Origin: Nymphaea colorata
Taxonomy: Eukaryota; Streptophyta; Magnoliopsida; Nymphaeales; Nymphaeaceae
Assembly (NCBI RefSeq): GCF_008831285.2
Contig: NC_045150.1
Location: 11,885,868-11,949,867, forward strand
Direction: 5' to 3'
DNA: 64,000 nucleotides
Below the pieces are notes generated by a model that was not told the DNA's origin, searched no databases, and was given only the letters and a program-made list of their open reading frames with translations. Each line of letters starts with the position of its first letter. The stretch's first letter is position 1. A program made the translations under genes and the position numbers. Shown in pieces: positions 37,014-48,614 of the stretch.

Positions 37014-39198
37014 CAGCTGAGATCCTCTAGCCATCTAGATGCCATTGCACCGGGCTGCGTGTGTGAGAGGCTGGGGCATCCGGATGGCTCGAGGAATCCA
37101 TATATATCATTACAAATATCGTTTTCGAGAAAATCTCAGCGAGGTTTTTCTCAGGTATTTTTTGGCGAAGTTATTCTTCTCAGGCTATGTTGTAAAGGTG
37201 CCCAGACACTACCTACAATTTAGGTGATAGGCAACACCTAGTGCCTAGGTGGGCCTAGGTGTGAACCTAGGAAAAAAAGGCAACCATTTTTTAAAATTTT
37301 TTTTTAGTTATGTTAATATGTCAAGTTATTTTGATCAACTATTACTAATATTTGAAATGTGGAGAGTAGTAATATAACAAGCGTAGTCAACTTAGACACT
37401 AAAAAATTAATTGTTGACTTCACTGAATATGCAAAATCAATAGAAGAAGTTTTAACATTTCTCATTAAATGTAAACTAATACAAGAAACAAAAAAAACTA
37501 AATCTAATCTCTAAAAGAAGGAATGTAAATCCAGAAGAAGGCTTTAATCTATACTTAAGGACATAATATAATAAAAAACACTAACAGTACATAATAGTAT
37601 ACATATAAGTACACAATAGTAATACGTATAAGTACATAACTAAACTAAGGTATAAATATAACTGGTATCATAATACTACAGATTATGTAACAGGCTAACA
37701 CTATATGCATATAATAGGTTGATGCAATACTATATAATAGGTATAACAGACTATACATAACAGTATATACATATAATATATACTACAATACAAATTGTAT
37801 TACAATACAATTTGACATAATAGTAGATACAAAGTTTATAACAGGTATAACAAATTAACAATACATATTACATGATATAGGTACGTAACATTACCATACT
37901 AAAGTATACATATAAGAAGGATGAGGTAACACAGTACTATATAACAGACTGTGACTAACAGTATATACATATAACAGTATGCATATAACAGCATTAACAA
38001 CAGAACAATACATAATCAATACAAAATAAAGTATATAACAATATATACTGAATTAAGATATTTTAATTGAAAAGGACTCTGCCTTTTCACTTTCTCATGG
38101 ACTAGGAGTGCTGGGGGCTACGCCAGCCGAGGGGAGCCTAGGTGCCAACACATATCCCATCGCCTAAGTGGTGGACTTAGGCGACGAGTGTAGACTCATG
38201 CTTAGTCCATGCCTAGGCGAGGCCTTAAGAACATAGTTCTTAGGTAAATCTTGGGAAAATCTCGACAAGTTTTAGAAAAAAAAAATAGAAACCATGAAAA
38301 GCTTGACAAATTCAAAATTATTAAAATCGTGGGAAAAATCATTATAAATTCATGAGATTTTCACTTTTGATGAGATTTTCAAAATCTCATGTTTTTTTTC
38401 CTTTTTTTGTTTTATTTGATTTCTTGTAAATATTGCGAGCTTTTCGAAATAGTGCACTATTAAAAAGAAACTATAAATGCTGGGATGTCATATTGAAGAT
38501 CAGACAGCCTTGGTGGGTAGTCTCCTGACATCCAGCTTTTAAGAGTCGCCATTCAAGGACTCTCTTTGTCTCTTATATATATATATATATATAGGAGCTG
38601 AAATCCGCGGGGCCTCTCATACACACAACCTGATGAGTACCCTAACTGGGAATGAAAATCATTTCTTGTTATGTGACTATTTTTCTTAAGACATGCCATT
38701 GTCTAGGATTCAGGATTATAACGTATTTATTTGATTTATCTCATGATTTTCACTGTAATGCTATATGACCACTGAATTTTATACTGATGGCTCCTAAAGT
38801 GAAGTCCATTGTCTGGTTCAATAAACAATGCCTCAGCGTTTTTCTCTTTGTGGTTTTGATTTGATGTGTCTCAATAAGTTGGTCACTTGGTCTTCATTTT
38901 ATGTTACCTAGTTGATGTTGTTGGTACATTGATGAAGTTGTCATTTTGCAGACATTGATCTATACACACATGACTTGTATTGCAGGTTTCTTTAGCAAAG
39001 GATGACTCGTTGTCGCCTGAGGATATCCTTAATCTGCCATACTCTGGAGTCTTGCACATGTGTGGGACCTTGTTCTCTGTTGATGCCAGATCAGTTTGGA
39101 GTGGGCCTCACTCCTTGAATTATCGGAAGGTTCCCATTCGAGATAGTGCAATCCACTCTGCCATTGCAATGTTCATGGAAATTAATGAGCGTCAATAG
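22643..39198 (+). CDS. Bromodomain-containing chromatin protein, 633 aa, nine coding exons
   Basis: Bromodomains read acetyl-lysine on histones; this plant type is nuclear. Exons: 22643-23138, 23216-23307, 23414-23491, 23870-24107, 29420-29575, 30170-30272, 31568-31709, 36380-36763 and 38986-39198. All have GT-AG borders and agreeing phases. The basic N terminus (MKRKRG) and a Ser/Lys-rich region precede the bromodomain at about residues 185-290. That domain has the ZA loop (PVNPVALGIPDYFDII), PMDFGTI, and N268 in CYKYN as the likely acetyl-lysine-contacting Asn. Residues 396-401 form CLCAVC followed by an Arg-rich run, a conserved plant-specific patch. PKRRK near residue 550 may be a second nuclear signal. 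The C terminus has MCGTLFSV and VWSGPHSL, known from the same plant family. An apparent frame break at 23200 is removed by a 77-base intron (23139-23215). Transposons fill introns 4, 7 and 8. Start chosen as the first ATG of the long frame. A BRD7/9-like role in SWI/SNF is possible but not shown. Confidence 0.9.
25066..25433. mobile_element. hAT-type MITE with exact 8-bp target duplication
   Basis: The 368-bp element is flanked by ATATAGGG at 25058-25065 and again at 25434-25441, an exact 8-bp target duplication. The left end reads CAGTGTCCCAAA and the right end, on the other strand, CATAGTCACAAAT, which form imperfect terminal inverted repeats. An 8-bp duplication is typical of hAT transposons. 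The inside is poly-T-rich with CGTTTTTT words and has no transposase. Related copies are at 34897-35289 and probably 14585-14933. The 139-codon frame across its right part is not a gene. Confidence 0.75.
25650..28636 (+). mobile_element. Solo LTR of a Ty3/gypsy (probably Del/Tekay chromovirus) element
   Basis: The 2,987-bp element starts TGTCACACCCCGACC and ends CGAGCGTTACA, with the TG...CA ends of an LTR. TATAA lies directly on both sides (25645-25649 and 28637-28641), an exact 5-bp target duplication. No gag or pol reading frame is present, so this is one LTR left after recombination between the two ends. The length and the TGTCACACCCCGA start fit long-LTR chromoviruses from general knowledge. 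The last 600 bases are purine-rich, then GC-rich (GCCGCC runs at 28410-28450). A truncated relative sits at 34128-34762. Confidence 0.8.
30990..31200. repeat. Degenerate GATAC/GTATC-rich stretch
   Basis: The words GATAC, GTATC and CGATAT occur many times on both strands within 200 bases, with partly palindromic arrangement. It lies in the intron between the sixth and seventh coding exons of the bromodomain gene. It looks like a decayed inverted-repeat element; no clear ends are visible. Confidence 0.4.
33621..33960 (+). pseudogene. Broken hAT transposase fragment
   Basis: Reading across one frameshift near 33700, the translation contains DGWTITRVRTLENLLVYC, PVETSDKI and, after an in-frame stop near 33870, TPCAAHCIDLMLKDVGG. 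These are recognisable pieces of the plant hAT transposase (DUF659 part, with the CAAHC.DL segment). Several frame breaks and the missing N terminus and dimerisation domain show it is dead. It lies in the same intron as hAT-type non-autonomous elements but shares no visible end with them. Confidence 0.7.
34128..34762 (+). mobile_element. 5'-truncated LTR fragment related to the solo LTR at 25650
   Basis: It follows the last third of the LTR at 25650-28636 in order: CAGT(C/T)CTAAA(C/T)CTTCCCCAC, a TCATCATGC-like word, an ATAATTATA stretch, a purine-rich block, then GGGTCCGGGT and a CGACCTGCCCA...CGTTACA end. It lacks the first two thirds and has large internal gaps. No target duplication can be expected because the left end is gone. 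The purine-rich block makes 60- to 100-codon minus-strand frames that are not genes. Confidence 0.65.
34897..35289. mobile_element. hAT-type MITE related to the element at 25066
   Basis: The left end is CAGTGTCATAGATATCACG and the right end ATATTTGTGACTATG, the same termini as the 25066 element. The right part again has CTTGC(T/C)(G/A)TTAAAA(A/C)C. The flanks are ATCGCAAT (34889-34896) and ATCAAGAT (35290-35297), matching at 6 of 8 bases, as expected of an aged 8-bp duplication. Confidence 0.6.
35445..35815. mobile_element. Non-autonomous hAT-like element, short version
   Basis: The ends CTATGTTGTCAAGGC and GCCTTAACAAGATAG are inverted repeats of each other with two mismatches. The flanks CTTGTGGT and TTTATGGT agree at 6 of 8 bases. 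Inside are GCCTAGGC-type words at both ends and an AT-rich middle shared closely with 37185-38236, for example GAAATGTGGAGAGTAGTAA. No transposase. Confidence 0.65.
36940..37009. repeat. Long (AT)n microsatellite
   Basis: About 70 bases of uninterrupted AT dinucleotides in the last intron of the bromodomain gene. Confidence 0.95.
37185..38236. mobile_element. Non-autonomous hAT-like element, long version
   Basis: The 1.05-kb element has ends CTATGTTGTAAAGG and CCTTAAGAACATAG, imperfect inverted repeats. It is flanked by TTCTCAGG (37177-37184) and TTCTTAGG (38237-38244), 7 of 8 identical, an 8-bp duplication of the hAT type. It shares its left 270 bases and its right 80 bases with 35445-35815. 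The extra middle is a TA-rich array of ATAACAGTATAC-like words. It sits in the last intron of the bromodomain gene. Confidence 0.7.
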
Positions 39199-40774
39199 CT
39201 CTGGATAGAGATGTATATTTGCCTTGTAGTTACTCGTTGCACTTAATTATGAATCTGTTGGCGGCATGTTCGAGATTAGCATGAGGAGGTAAAGATCCTC
39301 CCTATTGTGTCCTTTCACGTAATACAGATCTTTGTTGGTTAATGGCTGCTTTGCTTATTGGTATCTGCTTTCATGTAAATTTGGGTAGTTCCATGTGTTG
39401 ATCATTTAAGTGACTCGCCTTCGTCTTGTTGATGCGCGATTGTAAGGAGATTGGACCTGACATGTAGGTAAGAGATTTGACCAGGCTTGTCATTTTTACT
39501 GGGGGTAGTCACGTAAAGAATTTGCTCTTTTAGCGTTTAAACATCTAAATAGCATCATGATCCTAAAAATAAAACAAACACGAAGGTAATGTGATTTGGA
39601 TTTCAGAACTTATGTTTTTAGAATGAGATGTCATTCACATAGCATCCCCATTTGTATCATTAGACCATACCACGATTTATCATAAGTTGCATGATGCATG
39701 TTTCTTCAAAGATTTGATCATTAAGGCGAATCTGGATATTAAGGTTTCGGTTGGGCTGTAAATTTCTTGTTAAGTTTTAATTTTAGATTTCGGGACCTTA
39801 AAATTTTAGACTTAATATGTTAATGACAATAGTTAAGGATTAAAATTTTGAAAACCAAGGTTTAAAAGGTCAACGGGTTCCTAGTTTTAAGGTTCTGGGT
39901 AATAATGGTTTTGAAGTTAAAAGTTTTAGGCAGGTCTTGTCGGTAAGGTTTAAGTGAATTGGTTTGTCTTGAACTTGGGTTTCCAACAACTGTTATTATT
40001 GTTGTTATTTTTCTATTTTTAGGTGAAGTTTTACATTTTGTTGTTGATTTAGTTTCATGTCCATGGTTGAGCATTAAAATGGGTTTAACGTAATTTTGGG
40101 TTTTCACTTTTCTTCTGTGTATTTGGCTTTAACTCAGGGTTAAGTTTTATCCTAGCTTTGAGGTGTTTGACTTTCATTAATTGTTTTTTATAATTGAATA
40201 AAAAGGTTGGTTGATTTATGTTTTAAGCCTATGCTTTTAGGAGTTAAGGATTTTTATTTCTTAGGGGTTTCATGAATTGGATTTTTTGATGATTTAGTTC
40301 CATATCTGGTGATTTGACACATGAATTGGTCTCCGAGGTGTTGGTTTTTCTACATTATGCATTTTCCTAATCATACAATTCCTTAAAGTTTTTTGAAAAA
40401 CTTGTTTTGAAATGTTTGTGCTTTTAGAAATTCCTTTAGAAGCATAAACGAAAGCTAGAAGACATCATGGCTAGTTAGAACTTCTTGGATTATTCCATAT
40501 ACCCAAATTAGTACTTAGGATGTAGCATTAAACTCGTATTGTTTGAATTCTAATTAAAGGTAAAATGTGTGCGTTAACGTGCATGCTTGATTTAACTGAG
40601 CTTATTTGAGGATTTTAAGGATGATTATTTATCCCCAAACTAAGGTTAGTATTTTGATGAACGTCTAATCCTCCTTGAATCTCAACTGAGCATAATGTGT
40701 GTAGATGCATTCAATGAAACAAACTAAGGCAGAAAATAGGCTAAATGATATACAATGATCGAATATCAACAACT

Positions 40775-40828
<54 letters not shown>

Positions 40829-40928
40829 TTAAATCTCAATTAAGCGTTGTGTATGCTAGTATGCTTAATTCAGGCATATTAAAGACTACATAAATATAAA
40901 ATTTAAAGAGAGAGAGAGAGAGAGAGAG
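40775..40928. repeat. Two nearby (GA)n microsatellites
   Basis: An uninterrupted GA run of about 50 bases ends at 40824. A second of about 19 bases lies at 40910-40928. Confidence 0.9.
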
Positions 40929-41954
40929 CTAACCCCTTTAATTTCTGAATAACAAGAAGATTAAATTATAAGCTAGTCTAAGCATGATAAAATAGATGAC
41001 AAAGATTAAAATGAGAAAAAAGGAGTGGCGTATATCTGACCTCTTGAATAACTAGAATATGAAATTTGGAATAAATTAAAACTATGAGAGAGACTTTACC
41101 TAAGGGAGAACTTTGGAAGTCAATCAGGAGAGAAGGAAAGAGAGGAAGAAAAAAGGGAAAGAGAAGGGAGAACAAGAAAGGAGAGAGAAAATGAACAAGG
41201 AGAGAGCGTTGACGTTAATTTTGGGATACAACCAATATAAACGATCCACATTGCATTGGAGGTGAATATCAGGTGAAAGCAATTTAAAATAAACACATAA
41301 GAGAAATACTCTTGAGTATGACCAAAATCCCAGATGATTTGTCAGATAAACTGGATAGCTCATGAATTACCAAGAAGAATGACATAGAAATGCATGCCAT
41401 TAGTTCATAGCAAGCAGACCAGATACTTTACAAAGCATTAACGGTCGCACATCAATTCCTGTGAATTGAGGGGAGGGAACATCCCATCAAGTAATAATAC
41501 AGTACCAGATCAAAACAACACATCATCAACAGAACTTGATATTCACTGTGGATACACCAGATATATGTTCTTGAGTGGTAAAAGATTATGCATCATGAGA
41601 TGTTCGGCATAACGAGACCGTTGTACAGTTTACGAGCAAAGTGGCATGGGGGCAACCCCTTTCGCGACCACATAACATTGTATTGAGCCCAGGAAAAAGC
41701 AGCAATAACAACATAATCCCACATTGTACTGTCATAAGGTGAGGAGTGGCTTCTCATTAGTAGCTCAAATGCGGAACACATTCTCTATATTACAAATTCT
41801 CTAAAGTCCTTCATAGAACTGTGCCATCCTCCTAAACCCCTTTTACAGTGGGCTCGACTGCTCTCTAGTTAGTATAATTTGTTCATAATATAAACTGGCG
41901 CTTGGTTGTTTTCCTCGCGAATCTCTTGCTCGTGTCGGATAGATTCCAACAGAC

Positions 41955-42405
41955 ACTTCAAACATCAAAGGTAGTTATAAATAAGTACAGGCTTGTCCAC
42001 AATTGAAAGGTGCACAGAAGTCCATATGTCATGCACTAACGGGTGTGCATGGTGCATCCCGATATAAGCAACCATCTTTCATAAAAAAACGTCTTTTCTC
42101 CTATCAAACATCGAAGGTATTTATCAGGCTTGTCCGTCATTGAAGGGTGCATAGACCTATGTGCATGACACCTGCCCTATAAGTGAGCTATGGCCATCCT
42201 AAAAGTAAACTAAGGGCTGTGCACAGTTCATCCAGATATAAGTAACCATTTTTCATAAAAAAAACGTGTTTTTTCCTATCAAACATCTAAGGTAGTTATA
42301 TGTATAAGCTTGTCCACAATTGAAAGGTGTACAGACCTGTGTCTTCATAACTAGCGGCTTTGCACAGTTCATTAAGTAACCATCTTTCATAAAAAAAACA
42401 CATTT
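41955..42405. repeat. Diverged tandem repeat, about three units of 150-180 bp
   Basis: Three units repeat the same order of words: CAAACATC(G/T)AAGGTA, then GGCTTGTCC(A/G), ATTGAA(A/G)GGTG, then AAGCAACCATCTTTCATAAAAAAA or a close variant. Unit starts are near 41957, 42107 and 42280. Units differ by substitutions and by loss of short segments. Confidence 0.65.
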
Positions 42406-43354
42406 TCTTTTTTCTTTTAATTTCTCTATTTCTATATGTACATCAAGCCCTCTCTCTACTATATATATATAACTCAAGCCCTGCAGATGTTAGTTATTTT
42501 ATAATAATAACAAAATAATAATAACAAAAACAACAACAACAACAATAATAATAATAGACATAGTTTGGCTCCACTCACCGTGAACAAACTTTGGACAATG
42601 AGCACCCACATGTTATCGGCATACATTAATGTGTCATGCACATAACAGGGCGCGCTTGCTAAGTGAAATCAAGAAATTTCACATCATCATCAATCATGCA
42701 TACATTCTTTCACAAAGATACAGCCAGAACCAGGAAGGAGAGATAGTGGCATATATTTTCATCATGTTGGTGCCTTGCATGTATAGCATGTTGTATAGAC
42801 CATGCATACATAGCACATACGTACATAGGAAGTAACTATCCACTATTAGTAAGAAAATTAACATATATCAGTTTTAACTCTCCCATCTTAGGTCGTGAAT
42901 GAGGATCAAGTGACCAGCCGAATTAGCAATAAAAATTAATTAACAAATTAAACACCGAATTTAATATATCAATGTTTAAATAGAACAACAATAAGGGTTG
43001 ACTCCTCTACCAATCGTCAAGTAGCTCTACTTTGTTAACTCATAGCAATATAGGGCTCATTATAATTGTCACACGCCCAGCTGAGATACTAAGGAAAAAA
43101 AAGATTTTCTCTCTCTTCAAATTAGGCAACGGTAAAACTGGTTGCACTCAGTGTATCACAGGGCAGAATTAGAAATGTTTTTCATAAAGTATTAAATATA
43201 TAGTTAACAAATTTTTAATCGCCCGTGACCCAAGTCTCATAAAACTTCCCATATTACTGGAGCTAGGTCCAATCAAATCCAACACTTACTTAATGTTTCA
43301 GAGAATGAGCCCATAGAGATGCTACTTATCTTCACCCTTGGTGTATCCAGGGGC

Positions 43355-43550
43355 AGACCCAGAAATATTTTTGTCACAGGAACCAAACTATAGTTTTAAA
43401 ATTTTAACAGGAGCCGAAATAGAAATTTTTAATTTTTTTTATATATATATTAAACTACATTTTTAAAAATTTATATATAAATTTTTAAAGTTTTAAAATA
43501 TGAGGGAGGACCAGGGGCTCCTGCCGGCTCCCCTTCCCTCCACCTCTGAA
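43355..43550. repeat. Interspersed repeat family with GGGGCGGAGCC-like ends, copy 4
   Basis: It starts CAGGGGCAGACCC and ends in GGCTCCCCTTCCCTCCACCTCTG, with an AT-rich core containing GCCGAAATAGAAATTTTT. It has the same design as the three copies at 1170-2365. Confidence 0.45.
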
Positions 43551-43895
43551 AAGCTAGCCTAATAAGATGGATAATTGTGTTTTTTCCACTTTGTTTAGAT
43601 GATCCGAGCGACATTGTTTCTTCGGTCCAAACCAATGAATCAGTTAGATACGATGCAAAATGGATCTTGTTTTGCTGTTGTCTTGGCAGCAAAATATCCG
43701 TATTTTTTGCACGCACCTGTTCAAATCTGTTGCTATTATTAGGTTGACTCATACACGTAGGCATGCAAAATTTTTTACCAAGTCCTCAGCCATAAGAGGA
43801 GATGACGGGGAGATTTTTCAGCTAACCTTGTCTCTCTCTCTCTCTCTTAAAAGTCGTACTCCATGTGCGTTGATGTCTGCAGCACAGCTTACAGA

Positions 43896-43897
43896 CT

Positions 43898-43928
<31 letters not shown>
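43896..43928 (+). promoter_or_regulatory. (GA)n tract directly before the first permease start codon
   Basis: A GA-repeat of about 30 bases ends within two bases of the ATG at 43929. GA tracts in plant leaders and promoters can bind BBR/BPC GAGA factors; whether this one does is inference. The DODA-like gene has a similar tract at the same place. Confidence 0.5.
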
Positions 43929-43929
<1 letters not shown>

Positions 43930-46900
43930 TGGATCACGTAGATATTGAAGGATTTCAAAGTGAAGGTGGAGATGATCATGTCAGAACAGGTACCATATTT
44001 TTGTGTGTTGATCATGGTGACTATAACCATATGAGAACGAACAATTAGATGACATCTTTTAGTTTAAATATTCTACTTGCTGGTATACATATATAATTCA
44101 GTGAACGATTCACCAAGCTTTCACCCAACCCCTTATGTCTTATGCCCGTGTTTGTTTGTATGTGCAGGAACAGCTTGGACAGCGACGGCTCACATAATAA
44201 CAGCAGTGATTGGGGCTGGAGTTTTAGCAGTGCCGTGGAGCGTCGCCCAGCTGGGCTGGCTCTTTGGTCCCATTGTGCTCATTCTCTTCGCTTGCATCAC
44301 CTACTACACCGCGATCTTGCTGTCAAATTGCTACAGATATCCTGACAAGGTCACCGGCAGGAGAAACCGCGTCTACATGGACGCAGTCACTGCAATCCTA
44401 GGTACGCTGCAACATCCACACATGATCTCTCTACTTCTCATATACATTTGTTCATATATTGCAATTGTGCATGCTCCTCTATGCCAAAAAATTGTATGGA
44501 GAGGTATACAATGACCAAAATACCCTTATTTAAAAAAACATTTTAAAAAGACAAAAATATTATGAAAAAAGTTAAAAAGTTTAAATTAGACATTCTTTAA
44601 AAAAAAATTAAAAAATACTCTAACCCCCTCCTTTTATTTTTGGTGTAGACTTGTGCCTGTCTCGATCTCTTGCAACCTCTAACAATTAAGCTGAAATGAT
44701 CAAAATACCCTTTCTTGTTAAAAGGAAGATTCCTCTCCATACAAGAACAAAAGCAGGAGTTGGAAAATTTTTTGCCATACAAAATTACCAAAATACCCCT
44801 TCCTTGAAAGTTGGTAACATTCCCTCCCTAATTGATGGCAAAAGCTGCGTTTGATCCTCATAGTGCATATCTGTCTTCAAATTTTGTGAAAACTTGTCAC
44901 TAGAGAAAATGATTTATGCCTTCCTTGACAGGACCCAAACAGAAACTACTGTGTGGAAGTGCGCAGCATGTTGTTCTCTGTGGAGCCTTGATTGGGTATA
45001 CTATAACCACAGCCAAGAGCATGATGTGAGTACTTCTTTTCTAGTAGGAGACATTTTCTTGAAACTTGAGATGGATGATAAGTTTTGATGAGATTAAGCA
45101 TTTAATTATCTAACTTTTCTAGTAAAACATGTAATATTTCAACTTAGAACTTTTCCCTCTTTACATTTAAGGATGTAGAAGGTTTGGATATGGCCGCATC
45201 CTACATTTACCAAATCCTATATAATCAGATTTCGATTCAAATTAAAACCTGTTTTTCCATCAACCCATTTCATGTTAATAACTAAGCTAGCATAAGATCC
45301 AACATTTATGTGTGGCCAGGATAAATCTTTGTCTGACCTCAGATTCAGATTCGGCCACCGAGAACTGACATTTACTGGCGCTAAATTAGCTAACTTCGGC
45401 GGCTGGCATTGGCGGAGATATATGGGGGCTGATGTGGGCCACTGCCCATACGAGCCCACGAAAAATTTTATCGGAAGGACTCGTAGAAGTCCCAAAAATT
45501 ATGTAGGATGCCCGGCTTATGACTCAAGTGCTCCTCAACCAAAAAATTCTAACTCTACTAGCAAAATTGCTGTTGAATATGATTGTCGCGGAATTTGGCA
45601 TCAATGAATGCTTTATTAGTGACAAAATATACATTCTTCAGTGATTATGTATCGCTGTTTGTGATGTTGCATTTAGAATTTATGTTTGCAGATCGAGTCA
45701 CTCAACCGTAAATCCATCATGCTTAACCACCGTCACTAATTGGAAATTTGGACATCATTGAGCACTTTGGATGCTTAACATTGTCACGAAAACGATGTCT
45801 ACGACACAGCATTTTGCATCTCTAATCTCAATTCCAAACCTGTTTTCAAGAAAAAAAATTGTGACGCAGGGTTTTTCATCATTGTGCAATGTCATTGAGC
45901 ATACTTGCTGACACTTAACGCGGTGGTAGAAAAAAATGTCTCTGATGCTGCATTTCGCAATCTCCAATTGTAATTCTAACGCGTCATTGATAAAAAAAAT
46001 TTGTCAGTAATACCGGATCTTGCGTCACTAATTATGCATCAACAATGCTGCATTTTGCGTCACTAATTCTTAAACACTGTCCAACAATGCTACTGACACT
46101 AGACTATCTAGTTATGAAGCTGTGCAAGAAATCCAACTAGTAATTAGATTTAAATTTCTGGGCATGATTTATAATCAAATATAAACGTGTCAATCTATTA
46201 GTTTTCGTCTCTACTTGCATTGCACAAACTCAATAAATTGAACAGTTTAGTTACATGCTCTATTAATATAATTATGTAAACACATGAGCAGATACTAACG
46301 AGCTTTGAAGTTATGCATGAACAGTGCAGTGAAGAAATCAAATTGCTACTACAAACATGGTCGTGATGCAGAATGCCAAACATCAGGAAATATCTACATG
46401 CTGGTCTTTGGTGTACTTGAGATTATATTGGCTCAACTTCCTAACCTCGAGAAGGTGACGTTTCTCTCGTTCATGGCAGCGACAATGTCGTTCGCATACT
46501 CGTTCATCGGCCTCGGCCTTTGTACTGCTAAACTGGCGGAGAATCAAAGGCTGAAAGGAACTTTAACAGGGATCAGAGTTGGCAATGGCGGCATTTCTGC
46601 AGTGAAGAAGACATGGAGTGTCTTCCAAGCTCTTGGAAATATCGCTGCTTCGTATAGCTACTCTGTTGTTCTTATTGAAATTCAGGTATCTGAATTTTTG
46701 CATATTTTAGATTTTTATTTTTTATTTTAAAAAAAAAAAAACTTGCAGAGATTTTCTCAGACTTTCAACTCTGTCATAATGTACCCGAGAAAAATATCAC
46801 CCTTTAAAACCCATAAATGATATTGTGACCAGATATAATAGTACTCAAAAGTTGAAGGTTACTTGAATGATTTTCAGCTGTTTCCGATAAACTTTTGCTT

Positions 46901-48590
46901 GCAGTTGATTTTTTTTAAGCATAAGGTATCATTCAGATGAGAACTTGTTACAAAATTTTCAGTTCATAAAAAGATATGATAAGGTCCACACTCCAACAAT
47001 TAATTGGTCTAATTTGTCAATAAAAAGATCACAAAAAGAAACAGAAGGACAATCCTTAAGACTGCAAATATTTAGGTCATGTTCACTCATGTCCTAAGTC
47101 ACATGGGTACTTTAGTAATGCCTACGTACTCACGTCGCTGTACTCGTATCTAAAAAAGGTACTTGGACACACTTAAGTATCCTTATATCCAAAATGCTTA
47201 ATTTTAATTTGGTTTAATTTTTTTCACTTTACTTTTTATTTTGTTTTTAGAGTTAGTATTCATTAACATATAACGTTCTTATTTATATCACTTGTTTACT
47301 AACATGTTGCTTTCATTTTGATTTTTTTTTATGTGTTATTTTACATATACACATACATATATTGTGTCGTATCCTATACTCACATTTTTTAAAATTGCCA
47401 TGTCGGTACCCAATCTTCGTACCCATAACCAAAACATCAATATCATAAAAGCCTTTAAAAAGGTCACGGCTATCTTTATAATACGTCTAGATCTGTTCTT
47501 CTTCATTTACTCAAGCTGAAGTAATGCAAGCTTAAGAAAATACCGGGTCTGCTCTTGGCCTCTTCAAATTGAAAAAAAACGCATCTCATTATCACTGTTT
47601 GTATGAGACAAAATTTGAAGAACGTGGGTCAGATCTAAGCGAACTTGTATTGCATTTGAAATGCAAATATGATCTCAGCTTTCTTCCTTCTTCAGTTCTT
47701 TTTTTTCTTTTTTGTTTTCCTTGAAACTAAGACTGTCCTATGAAAGTTTCATTTAGGACACACTGAGATCGCCACCACCTGAGCATGACTCCATGAAGAG
47801 AGCTAACTTGTCTGCAATTGCGGTGACAACAGTCTTTTATGTTACTCTTGGTTGTATTGGATATGCTGCGTTTGGAAACTCAGCTCCAGGAAATTTTCTC
47901 ACCGGCTTCGGCTTCTATGAACCCTATTGGCTCATCGACATTGGAAACATCTGCATCGTCATCCACCTTGTTGGTGCCTATCAGGTAATTGCAGACAAGA
48001 GAACAACAATAGAAAGAGAGAGAGAGAGAGAGTTCAGGGTGGAGCAACAATGAGTGTTCATACCTACTTTATATATATATGTATATATATGATTGTAATT
48101 ATCTGGGAAAGTCGTATTATACTCACATTTTTTTGCTGTGACTTGCTGATTGATGTATCAGGTGTATGCCCAGCCAGTTTTCCCCCTTATTGAGAATTGG
48201 GTTGCTGCAAGATGTCCAAGCTCAAGCATCTTTGCCAAGGTTTACAGGATCAACATGCCGACGGCCAACACTGCAGTAGAATTGTCGGCATTGAAACTGT
48301 TGTCTCGCTCAGTGTTCATCGTTCTGATTACCACTGTGGCCATGGTTGTGCCCTTCTTCAATGAGTTCATAGGGTTGCTTGGTGCAGTCACCTTCTACCC
48401 ATTGACAGTCTACTTTCCAGTGTCCATGTACATGGTTCAAGACAACGTCGAGAGGGGCAGCTCCAAATGGCTTACACTGAAGCTCTTGGACTTCTTTGCC
48501 TTGGTTGTGTGCTTGCTTGCGGCTGTGGGCTCAGTGGCTGGCATAGTGGACAGCCTAAGACATGATGCTCCTTTTAAGAGTGTTCATTAA
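43929..48590 (+). CDS. Amino acid permease (AAP family), 468 aa, tandem copy 1
   Basis: AAPs are plasma-membrane proton/amino acid symporters with about 11 membrane spans (AAAP superfamily, Aa_trans domain). Six coding exons: 43929-43989, 44168-44401, 44932-45025, 46325-46685, 47757-47984 and 48162-48590. All have GT-AG borders and consistent phases, with no internal stop. After a short acidic N terminus come TAWTATAHIITAVIGAGVL and PWSVAQLGW, the first spans, then NRVYMDAV, SMIAVKKSNC, QLPNLEKVTFLS, GYAAFGNSAPGNFLTGF and EPYWLIDIGN, and finally YFPVSMYMVQ. All are strongly conserved in AAPs. Length is in the usual 460-490 range. The start is the only ATG before exon 2 in frame. The largest introns are 1.3 kb (exon 3 to 4) and 1.1 kb (exon 4 to 5), with AT-rich repeats but no genes. 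Substrate preference and the Arabidopsis orthologue cannot be told from the sequence. Confidence 0.93.
45026..46324 (+). other. Intron 3 of permease copy 1
   Basis: The 1.3-kb intron contains a GC-richer patch at 45300-45600 with overlapping frames on both strands, no domain recognised. A segment at 45640-46110 repeats words such as CATTTTGC and GTCACTAAT, which look like decayed repeats. Nothing here is called as a gene. Confidence 0.55.
46686..47756 (+). other. Intron 4 of permease copy 1
   Basis: AT-rich, 1.07 kb. A stretch at about 46770-46830 weakly resembles the right end of the GTCACAAAT repeat family (CCTTTAAAACCC, then ATATTGTGACC). Otherwise I see nothing. Confidence 0.5.
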
Positions 48591-48614
48591 GGAATGTATA
48601 TATCACATGTTTGG

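Larger units (their letters stand above)
36764..38985 (+). other. Intron 8 of the bromodomain gene
   Basis: The 2.2-kb last intron runs from AAAG|GTTATT to GTATTGCAG|GTTTC. Apart from the (AT)n array at 36940-37009, the TIR element at 37185-38236 and a short TA run at 38575-38592, nothing is recognised. Confidence 0.75.
39199..43895. other. Intergenic region between the bromodomain and first permease genes
   Basis: No gene is supported. It contains (GA)n arrays at 40775-40824 and 40910-40928, a tandem repeat at 41955-42405, a short (AAT/AAC)n tract at 42500-42555 and a repeat-family copy at 43355-43550. The first few hundred bases are the likely 3' untranslated part of the bromodomain gene. 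Confidence 0.65.
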
